This document shows positions 1 through 5,666 of a stretch of DNA of 5,666 bases, one piece after another. Source of the DNA: an uncultured Pelagibacteraceae bacterium. Its GTDB lineage: Bacteria; Pseudomonadota; Alphaproteobacteria; Pelagibacterales; Pelagibacteraceae. A program made the translations under genes and the position numbers. The stretch is from contig CACANV010000044.1 in NCBI GenBank assembly GCA_902533955.1, positions 1 to 5,666 of the forward strand, read 5' to 3'. Each line of letters opens with the position of its first letter. Position 1 is the stretch's first letter. The notes under the pieces were generated by a model. That model was not told the DNA's origin, searched no databases, and worked only from the letters and a program-made list of their open reading frames with translations.

Positions 1-4
1 TTTA

Positions 5-499
5 ATGAAACTTTTAATTCAACCAAAACCAATAACAAAAGAAAAGTTTTCTAAATTTGGAGATATTATAACAACTGAAAATATCAAACCTCTTGAAATA
101 AATAATGGTTATGCAAAAAGATTTGATGAAATTGCAAAAATAGATACTTCTAATGAAAATGGTGAGACAACGATAAGTATTTTTTCAGCTTGTAAAAGAT
201 CTTTTCCAATGAAAATTGACATGATGGAAAAACATCCATTAGGAAGTCAAGCCTTTATACCTATGAAAGAAACAATATTTTTAGCTTTTGTTGCTCCAGA
301 AGGTGATAAGCCTATTTTAGAAAAAATTGAATCTTTTATAATTCCAAAAGGAATTGGTGTAAATTATAAACCTGGCGTTTGGCATTTCCCTTTGATTTCT
401 ACTGAAGATATGAATTTTCTTGTAGTTGATAGAAAAGGATCCGGTGATAACCTTGTTATTCAAAATTTTGAAAAAGAGGAAATAATATTGGAATATTAA
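5..499 (+). CDS. allA: Ureidoglycolate lyase (AllA family)
   Basis: The enzyme splits (S)-ureidoglycolate into glyoxylate and urea, the last step of the ureide branch of purine/allantoin catabolism, in the cytoplasm. The 164-residue protein matches the usual AllA length (about 160) and opens with the family's N-terminal pattern (basic/hydrophobic start, then KFGDII at 17-22). Other family blocks seen are INNG (32-35), EKHPLGSQAFIPM (75-87), GVNYKPGVWHFPL (118-130) and VDRKGSGDN (141-149). These line up well with E. coli AllA as I remember it, including the HPLG-QAFIPM and GVNY-VWH-PL segments of the cupin-like fold. The ATG lies only 4 nt from the window edge, so its ribosome binding site and any upstream partner genes are out of view; the start is supported by the N-terminal alignment. 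It converges on the aldehyde dehydrogenase gene, with stop codons sharing 496-499. Family assignment is strong; the physiological substrate is inferred. Confidence 0.9.
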   Translation: MKLLIQPKPITKEKFSKFGDIITTENIKPLEINNGYAKRFDEIAKIDTSNENGETTISIFSACKRSFPMKIDMMEKHPLGSQAFIPMKETIFLAFVAPEGDKPILEKIESFIIPKGIGVNYKPGVWHFPLISTEDMNFLVVDRKGSGDNLVIQNFEKEEIILEY

Positions 500-1926
500 T
501 TAAATCCGCCAACAGATTTTATTTCAAGAAATTCAATTAAACCTTCTAATCCTGCTTCTCGACCAATGCCTGAATGTTTATATCCTCCAAAAGGTGATGC
601 TCCATCAATTCCTACACCATTAACATCTACCATTCCTGATCTTAATTTCCTTGCAACTCTTTTAACTTTATCCTTATCCTGAGTTTGGATATAGTTTGTT
701 AATCCATAAGGAGTATCATTTGCTATTTTAACTGCTTCATCTTCATTCTCAAAAGGAATAATAGACAAAACAGGTCCAAATATTTCAGTTCTAGCTATTT
801 CCATTTGGTTATTTACATTTGAAAATACAGTTGGTTTTACATAGTATCCTTTTTCTAAACCCTTAGGTTTTCCAACGCCTCCTGCAACTAATTTAGCACC
901 TTCATCAATTCCCTTTTGGATCAAAGTTTGAATTTTATTAAATTGAGTTTCAGAAATTACTGGTCCTATATGATTTCCATTTTTATTTGGAGTGTCTACT
1001 TTAGTTTTATTTGCAAATTCTTTTACTTTTTCGATTGTTTCATCATAAATTGACTTTTCAACCAACATTCTGGTAGGCGCATTACAAGACTGTCCTGAAT
1101 TTCTAAAACACCTTTGAACACTCCAAGATATTGCATCTGGTCCCGCATCCTTAAATACAATATTTGCTCCTTTTCCACCTAGTTCTAAACTTATTCTTTT
1201 AAAATCTTTTGCAGCATTTTGAGAAATTAAAGCTCCCGCTCTAGTCGATCCAGTAAACGAAATCATATCTATATCTGGATGGCTAGTCAAAGCATCTCCT
1301 GTTTGTGCTCCATCTCCATTTATCAGATTAAAAACTCCTTTTGGAAAACCTGCGTCATGTATCATTTCAGCTAATAACATTGAAGATAATGGCGCAATTT
1401 CAGATGGTTTTAAAACTACTGTACAACCAGCAGCAAGTGCTGGAATTACTTTTAAATTGACTTGGTTAATTGGCCAATTCCAAGGAGTAATTAATGCGCA
1501 TACACCCTTTGGTTCATATAGAATAGTTTGATTTTTTTCTTCATCTAAAGTTCTTTCAAATTTAAAATTTTTTAAAATATTTTTAAATGATTTGATATGG
1601 CTTGCTCCAGTTTTTGTTTGAAGCTCTGTTGAAAAGTCAATTGGTGCTCCCATTTCAAGAGAAATAGTTTTTGCCATTTGATCCCAATTTTTTTTGTAAA
1701 TTGCATATAACTTTTCAAAAAGCTCAAGTCTTTCTTCTTTTGTTGAAAAACTCCAAGTTTCAAAAGCTTTTTTTGCTGATGTTACAGCAGCTTCAACATC
1801 TTTTTTTCCTGCAAGTGAAATTTCAGCACAAGGCTCTTCATTTGCTGGATTGATTACTTTAAATGATCTTTCTTCCGTTGAAGAAACCCATTGTCCATTA
1901 ATATAAAACTTTTTTTTATCCTGCAT
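496..1926 (-). CDS. NAD(P)-dependent aldehyde dehydrogenase
   Basis: This cytoplasmic ALDH-superfamily enzyme oxidises an aldehyde to the carboxylic acid with NAD(P)+. At 476 residues it is full length. Visible catalytic and cofactor elements are TPWNWP (147-152, oxyanion Asn150), KPSE (173-176, cofactor-binding Lys173), FTGST (224-228), LELGGK (247-252, general base Glu248), GQSC (278-281, nucleophile Cys281) and EIFGP (381-385). The C-terminal FGGYKHSGIGREAG segment (446-459) is also typical. The NAPTRM sequence just after the catalytic Cys resembles, from memory, the CddD-like branch of NAD-dependent ALDHs rather than betaine-aldehyde or methylmalonate-semialdehyde types; this subfamily call is tentative. 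The gene lies 20 nt downstream of the agmatinase-family gene on the same strand, so co-transcription is likely, and an amine-derived aldehyde is a reasonable but unproven substrate. The start codon has no strong Shine-Dalgarno: an AGG lies about 13 nt upstream. An A8 run falls in codons 3-6, but the frame is intact. Confidence 0.93.
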   Translation of the reverse strand: MQDKKKFYINGQWVSSTEERSFKVINPANEEPCAEISLAGKKDVEAAVTSAKKAFETWSFSTKEERLELFEKLYAIYKKNWDQMAKTISLEMGAPIDFSTELQTKTGASHIKSFKNILKNFKFERTLDEEKNQTILYEPKGVCALITPWNWPINQVNLKVIPALAAGCTVVLKPSEIAPLSSMLLAEMIHDAGFPKGVFNLINGDGAQTGDALTSHPDIDMISFTGSTRAGALISQNAAKDFKRISLELGGKGANIVFKDAGPDAISWSVQRCFRNSGQSCNAPTRMLVEKSIYDETIEKVKEFANKTKVDTPNKNGNHIGPVISETQFNKIQTLIQKGIDEGAKLVAGGVGKPKGLEKGYYVKPTVFSNVNNQMEIARTEIFGPVLSIIPFENEDEAVKIANDTPYGLTNYIQTQDKDKVKRVARKLRSGMVDVNGVGIDGASPFGGYKHSGIGREAGLEGLIEFLEIKSVGGFN

Positions 1927-1946
1927 AATTTAAATTTAGCCTATAG

Positions 1947-2906
1947 TTATTTTTTTGCAAATAAATTGGTTAATTCAAAAACAATTGTTGCTGCGGCTAA
2001 TGATGTAACTTCTGCGTGATCATATGCAGGTGCTACTTCAACAACATCTGCTGAAATAAGATTTAAACCCGATAAACCTCTTATGACATTAACCATCTCT
2101 CTTGTGGTCATGCCTGCAATCTCTGGGGTTCCAGTTCCTGGAGCAAAAGCTGGATCCAAAACATCAATATCAATAGAAAGGTAAAGAGCATTATCTCCTA
2201 CTCTTTTTTTTATTCTCTCAACAATTTTATCTATTCCTTCAGTTTGAAATTCATCACAATGTATAATTTTAAAACCAAAACTTTTATCATTCTTTAAATC
2301 ATCTCTACTATATAATGGGCCTCTTATTCCTACATGCATTGATGCATCATCTAAAAATAAATTTTCTTCTCTCGCTCTTCTAAAAGGTGTGCCATGAGTA
2401 TAAGGAGCTCCAAAATAAGTATCCCAAGTGTCTAGATGAGCATCAAAATGAACTAAAGCAACTGGACCATTATTTTTTTTGTTTGCAGCTCTTAATAAAG
2501 GAACCGCAATAGTATGATCTCCTCCTAAACTAATAATTCCACCTACACTTTTCAATAGATCGGTTGCGCCGACTTCGATCTGTTTAATTGCTTCTTCTAT
2601 TTTAAATGGATTACATGCTATATCACCTGCATCTGCTACTTGTTGAACTTTAAAAGGTTCTACATCATAATTTGGATGATAGTTTGTTCTTAAATGTCTC
2701 GAAGCCTGTCTAATGCTTTGAGGCCCAAACCTAGCTCCTGGTCTATAACTAGTACCAGAATCAAACGGAACACCAACTATTGCAACATCGCAACTTTCAA
2801 CATCTCTTAATTCTGGCAATCTAGCAAATGTATTTGGTCCAGCATATCTTGGAACTTTTGTTCCACTGACTGGATAAATAATGTTTTTATTTATCTCTTT
2901 TTTCAT
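1947..2906 (-). CDS. speB: Agmatinase-family ureohydrolase
   Basis: A member of the arginase/agmatinase (ureohydrolase) family: a binuclear-metal, usually Mn2+, cytoplasmic hydrolase that removes urea from a guanidino group; agmatine would give putrescine. The 319-residue length is normal for the family. All metal-ligand motifs are present: GGDH (128-131, His131), FDAHLD (154-159, Asp155, His157, Asp159) and SIDIDVLDP (244-252, Asp246 and Asp248). The substrate-loop block THGTPFRRA (170-178) and the APGTGTPE block (255-262) are also intact. The N-terminal PRYAGPNTFARLP segment (19-31) and GVPFDSGTSYRPGARFGP (45-62) are shared with bacterial agmatinases and guanidinobutyrases, so 4-guanidinobutanoate, guanidinopropionate or another guanidino compound is possible; speB is the family symbol, not a proven substrate. 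No Shine-Dalgarno is visible before the ATG; the leader is AT-only just upstream and holds a palindrome and U-tract. The ALDH gene follows after 20 nt, which suggests a guanidino/amine catabolic pair. Confidence 0.9.
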   Translation of the reverse strand: MKKEINKNIIYPVSGTKVPRYAGPNTFARLPELRDVESCDVAIVGVPFDSGTSYRPGARFGPQSIRQASRHLRTNYHPNYDVEPFKVQQVADAGDIACNPFKIEEAIKQIEVGATDLLKSVGGIISLGGDHTIAVPLLRAANKKNNGPVALVHFDAHLDTWDTYFGAPYTHGTPFRRAREENLFLDDASMHVGIRGPLYSRDDLKNDKSFGFKIIHCDEFQTEGIDKIVERIKKRVGDNALYLSIDIDVLDPAFAPGTGTPEIAGMTTREMVNVIRGLSGLNLISADVVEVAPAYDHAEVTSLAAATIVFELTNLFAKK

Positions 2907-2911
2907 TTTAT

Positions 2912-2936
2912 AAAAAACTAAGATAATATTATCTTA
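2912..2936 (-). terminator. AT-rich palindrome plus U-tract: weak terminator/attenuator or operator
   Basis: Positions 2919-2936 form a perfect 18-bp inverted repeat with no spacer (half-site TAAGATAAT). In the minus-strand transcript it can fold as a 7-bp stem with an AUAU loop, followed by one G and six U (2917-2912). That is the layout of an intrinsic terminator after the dehydrogenase/hydratase gene. The stem has only one G:C pair, so it would be weak. The U-tract ends 5 nt before the agmatinase-family ATG, leaving no room for a separate promoter after it, so partial termination or attenuation fits better than a full stop. The perfect symmetry equally suits the binding site of a dimeric repressor acting on a promoter for the two downstream genes. 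Seen: the repeat and the U-run. Inferred: the role. Confidence 0.4.
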
Positions 2937-2971
2937 AGCTTTTAGTCTATAAATATTTAATTAGATTTTTA

Positions 2972-5194
2972 TTAATTAACGAGTGGTTTTCCAGTTGATA
3001 AAGTATGTTTAATTCTTTCTTGTGTTTTTTCATTTTCTATAAGTCTCATAAATGAATCTAATTCCAGTTTATATAAATCATCTTCACTCAATTCTTTATC
3101 AACACTTGTGTCCCCACCGCTTAAAACATTGGCTAATTCTTTTCCAACTTCCATACCATGATCTAAAATTATTTTATCATTATAAAGTTTTTCTAAAAGT
3201 TTAATCATTTTTTCTTTAAGCGGTTTTCCAGATAAATTAAATTTACATTCTATAGGTGGAGAAAATTCTTTATTTTTTTCTAATATTTCTTTTGAAATAG
3301 ACAATAAGCTATTTCTGCTCATTATTTTTTTGTCTTCAGTTTTTAAATATTTTAATGGTTCTGCTTCTATTGCTGAGGTAGCAGTCTTGGCATAACCAAT
3401 TATATCAAATACTTTTAACGGAGCATAATCTGGATCATTTTTTGCTTCTTCAGTTTGTGACCATCTCGATAACATTTCTTTACAACCTCCACCTGCGGGA
3501 ATTAAACCAACAATAGTTTCTACAAGACCCACAACAATATTTGTATGAGATACAACAAAATTACTTTGGCAAAGAACTTCAAAACCTCCCCCTAGAGCTA
3601 ATCCTGATGGAGCTGATATAACAGGATATTTAGAATATTTTAAATGTTTGCAAGTTTCTTGAAAATATTTAACAAATTTCTCAATAGATTTAAAATCTCC
3701 TTTATTAGCAAAGTCCATAGTATAAGATAAATTAACTCCTGCAGAAAATTGCATTGCTTCGTTTATTATTATTAAAGGTTTGTCAGTAGCATTTTTTAAG
3801 CTATCCATTGAGTCATAATCCAATGCATTGGCTTTTGTTTTAAACTCAACAATATTGAAATCATTAAATCTGTAAATTTCAGCTGAATTATTTTTGTCTA
3901 ACTTTATTGCTTTTGGTTTAATTTTACCAAGTGTTTCTAATTCAGTATATAATTGTCTTTCACCATAAAAATTTTCATCTTTGGTTTTGGAAAGATTTTC
4001 TAAAAACTTGTTATTTTCAAAAGATTCAATTTTATCAAAGAAATTTTTAACTCCTATTTCTTTTAATATTTCGAAAGGTCCTTTTGTCCAATTAAAACCT
4101 AATCTCATAGCCTCATCAATATCATTAAATTTGTCAGTAATTCCTGGAACTAATGAAGATGCATATTTAATTATTTTTGATATGACTGACCAAGCATATT
4201 CCCCGTATTTGTCTTTTCTATTAATCAAATTTATTATATCCATTTTTTCAGAGCCCAAATTAAATTTTTTAGATAAAAAATATTCACCAGTTTCTAGATT
4301 AATTCCCTCTAAAACTTTTTTATTTTCAGTTTTATTTATTCTATAAAAACCTCCCTTACCTTTTCTTCCAGTATAACCAGTTTCTATAAGTTTTTTTACT
4401 AAAGGTATTTCTTTTGCAACTTCTTGAAATTCATCATTTGCTGGTAGTTCTTTTATAAAACTCTTTAAAACATCAGCCATCAAATCTATTCCTATTAAAT
4501 CATACAAACCAAAAACTCCTGTTTTTGGTATTCCCATTGGTCTACCAAAAACTGCATCAGCCTCTTCAATTGTAAGTTTCATTTTGAATGCTTCTGTCAT
4601 GGCGACTTGCATAGCATAAACACCTATTCTATTTCCCAAGAAACCGGGAGTGTCATTACAAATGATTGTTCCTTTTCCTAATTCTTTTTCACAAAACAAT
4701 TTTAGAGAATTTATTTTTTTTAAATCATTATTTTCACTTTTAACTATTTCTAAAAGATCCATATATCTAACAGGGTTAAAAAAATGAGTAATACAAAAAT
4801 CTTTTTTTTCTAAATCGCTTAATTTTTCAGAAAGTACTTTTATTGGAATAGAAGAAGTGTTGGATGAAACTATTGATCCATCTTTCCTAGTTTTAAATAT
4901 TTTTTCATAAATACTATGTTTAATGTCAATTCTTTCTACTACCGCTTCTACAATCCAATCTGCCTGGCTAACTAAATTAAAATTATCATTAATATTGCCA
5001 ATATCTATCTTTTCAATTTTTGATTTATCTATTAATAATGGAGGTCTCGAATTATAAATTCTTTCTTTTGCTTTTTCAGTGATTTCAGTTGTTAAATCTA
5101 ATAAAGTTACAGGAATATTTGCATTACATAATTGAGCTGCTATTCCACAACCCATAGTTCCAGAGCCTATTACAACAACTTTTTTAATTTCCAT
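2972..5194 (-). CDS. Bifunctional 3-hydroxyacyl-CoA dehydrogenase/enoyl-CoA hydratase (FadN-like domain order)
   Basis: It is predicted to catalyse the two middle steps of acyl-CoA beta-oxidation: hydration of the 2-enoyl-CoA and NAD+-dependent oxidation of the 3-hydroxyacyl-CoA. The dehydrogenase comes first. A Rossmann motif GSGTMG lies at 10-15, SNTSS at 111-115 (Ser114), HFFNP at 137-141 (catalytic His137), its Glu partner at 149 with the expected 12-residue spacing, and PGFLGNR at 183-189 (Asn188). C-terminal dehydrogenase domains span about 185-285 and 330-385 (GFNWTKGPFEIL, 366-377). The crotonase domain follows at about 440-640, with FSAGVNL (483-489), ALGGGFE (533-539, Glu539) and Glu559 exactly 20 residues on, so both hydratase glutamates are kept. 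This order is opposite to FadB/FadJ and matches Bacillus FadN and similar alphaproteobacterial proteins. At 740 residues it is slightly shorter than FadN (about 790). The start lies 3 nt after the ABC gene's stop, so the two are probably co-transcribed; the Shine-Dalgarno is weak. Confidence 0.92.
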   Translation of the reverse strand: MEIKKVVVIGSGTMGCGIAAQLCNANIPVTLLDLTTEITEKAKERIYNSRPPLLIDKSKIEKIDIGNINDNFNLVSQADWIVEAVVERIDIKHSIYEKIFKTRKDGSIVSSNTSSIPIKVLSEKLSDLEKKDFCITHFFNPVRYMDLLEIVKSENNDLKKINSLKLFCEKELGKGTIICNDTPGFLGNRIGVYAMQVAMTEAFKMKLTIEEADAVFGRPMGIPKTGVFGLYDLIGIDLMADVLKSFIKELPANDEFQEVAKEIPLVKKLIETGYTGRKGKGGFYRINKTENKKVLEGINLETGEYFLSKKFNLGSEKMDIINLINRKDKYGEYAWSVISKIIKYASSLVPGITDKFNDIDEAMRLGFNWTKGPFEILKEIGVKNFFDKIESFENNKFLENLSKTKDENFYGERQLYTELETLGKIKPKAIKLDKNNSAEIYRFNDFNIVEFKTKANALDYDSMDSLKNATDKPLIIINEAMQFSAGVNLSYTMDFANKGDFKSIEKFVKYFQETCKHLKYSKYPVISAPSGLALGGGFEVLCQSNFVVSHTNIVVGLVETIVGLIPAGGGCKEMLSRWSQTEEAKNDPDYAPLKVFDIIGYAKTATSAIEAEPLKYLKTEDKKIMSRNSLLSISKEILEKNKEFSPPIECKFNLSGKPLKEKMIKLLEKLYNDKIILDHGMEVGKELANVLSGGDTSVDKELSEDDLYKLELDSFMRLIENEKTQERIKHTLSTGKPLVN

Positions 5195-5197
5195 CTT

Positions 5198-5666
5198 TTA
5201 TTTTTGATCTCTTTTTAAATCTTTAATACTTATATGACATCTTATAGCGTTACCATTATCCCCAATTTGCCACGGGGGCGTTTCATTTTTACATTTGTTT
5301 CCCAAAATTCTAGGACAGCGACCTTGAAAACAACATCCTTTTTCAGGTGGTTTTTCTTCTACAATATCTTCAGCGACTAATTTTGGTTTTATGTCAGGAT
5401 CAGGTTCAAGAACAGCTCCTAGTAATACTTCGGTATAAGGGTGTGATGGAAATTGATATACATTTTTAGAAGGTCCAATCTCACATAATCTTCCTTGATA
5501 TAAAACAGCAACTCTATCACTAATTGCTCTTACAACCGCAAGATCATGGGAAACAAAGATATATGTTGTTCCAAAATCTTCTTTTAAAGTTTTTAACAAA
5601 TTTAATACTGCAGCTTGAACGGAAACATCTAATGCCGAAGTAACCTCATCACATAATATAACATCT
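5198..5666 (-). CDS. Oligopeptide/dipeptide-type ABC transporter ATP-binding protein, C-terminal part (5' end outside window)
   Basis: This is the ATPase subunit that drives a peptide/nickel-type (Dpp/Opp family) ABC importer at the cytoplasmic face of the inner membrane. Only the last 155 residues are in view and the frame stays open to the window edge, so the gene is cut by the window, not broken. Visible in order: Walker B ending in DE (residues 6-7 of the fragment), D-loop SALD (10-13), the H-loop histidine in VSHD (His40), HPYTEVLL (75-82), and the C-terminal oligopeptide-transporter domain with cysteines at 111, 112, 117, 125 and 143 in a GCxF-RCP-C-RC arrangement. Walker A and the signature motif lie upstream, out of view. 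The DEVTSALD wording and tail recall the second half of fused two-ATPase proteins as well as single DppF/OppF subunits; the fragment cannot decide. Permeases and the binding protein are presumably upstream. Substrate is unknown: this family also imports opines, glutathione and other small amino compounds. Confidence 0.88.
   Translation of the reverse strand, partial: DVILCDEVTSALDVSVQAAVLNLLKTLKEDFGTTYIFVSHDLAVVRAISDRVAVLYQGRLCEIGPSKNVYQFPSHPYTEVLLGAVLEPDPDIKPKLVAEDIVEEKPPEKGCCFQGRCPRILGNKCKNETPPWQIGDNGNAIRCHISIKDLKRDQK

Noticed and set aside
1572..1763. Small minus-strand open frame (63 residues).
   Set aside because: It lies wholly inside the aldehyde dehydrogenase gene in another frame, has low-complexity Lys/Phe-rich composition and shows no domain.
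1671..1853. Small plus-strand open frame (60 residues).
   Set aside because: It is antisense to the aldehyde dehydrogenase; its Leu/Phe/Gln-rich translation is what AT-rich antisense coding DNA produces.
1910..1917. A8 homopolymer (coding strand) near the start of the aldehyde dehydrogenase gene, and a similar A8 run at 4802-4809 in the dehydrogenase/hydratase gene, considered as slippage or phase-variation sites.
   Set aside because: Both frames are intact, the runs encode ordinary lysine codons, and such runs are expected in DNA this AT-rich.
1927..1936. 10-bp AT-only palindrome (AATTTAAATT) just upstream of the aldehyde dehydrogenase start, considered as an operator.
   Set aside because: It is short and made only of A and T, so chance is a sufficient explanation; there is no promoter room in the 20-nt gap.
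3981..4346. Plus-strand open frame of 121 residues.
   Set aside because: It is antisense to a well-conserved part of the dehydrogenase/hydratase gene and has no recognisable motif.
5198..5599. A 133-residue stand-alone ATPase-like protein starting at a TTG codon at 5599.
   Set aside because: The frame continues upstream to the window edge and encodes Walker B and the D-loop (DE, then SALD), so the TTG is an internal leucine of a longer ATPase.

Overview
The window is strongly A+T-rich, gene-dense DNA that looks like a streamlined marine alphaproteobacterium (SAR11/Pelagibacterales or a similar AT-rich lineage). That placement is inferred from base composition, very short intergenic gaps, weak or absent Shine-Dalgarno sequences and the catabolic gene set. 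No marker gene fixes the taxonomy.

Layout: a complete plus-strand gene at the left edge encodes an AllA-type ureidoglycolate lyase (5-499). The rest reads on the minus strand. In transcription order, from the right edge leftwards, it holds: the 3' part of an oligopeptide/dipeptide-type ABC transporter ATPase, running off the window (5198-5666); a fused 3-hydroxyacyl-CoA dehydrogenase/enoyl-CoA hydratase in the FadN-like domain order (2972-5194); an agmatinase-family ureohydrolase (1947-2906); and an NAD(P)-dependent aldehyde dehydrogenase (496-1926). The gaps are 3, 65 and 20 nt. The lyase and the aldehyde dehydrogenase converge and their stop codons overlap by 4 nt. The only sizeable intergenic gap (2907-2971) carries a perfect 18-bp palindrome followed by a U-tract, read here as a weak terminator/attenuator or an operator. 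No non-coding stretch exceeds 65 nt, and I see no RNA gene, mobile element, CRISPR array or long repeat.

How the genes may work together (inference): this looks like a small catabolic cluster for imported nitrogen-rich organic compounds. The ABC ATPase would energise uptake, the ureohydrolase would split a guanidino compound into urea and an amine, the aldehyde dehydrogenase would oxidise a resulting aldehyde, and the bifunctional enzyme would process acyl-CoA intermediates. The convergent lyase also releases urea, from ureidoglycolate at the end of purine/allantoin breakdown. Two urea-releasing enzymes therefore sit side by side, with no urease in view. All are recognisable families. I found no clear sign of an entirely new system; the open questions are substrate specificity and the regulatory palindrome.
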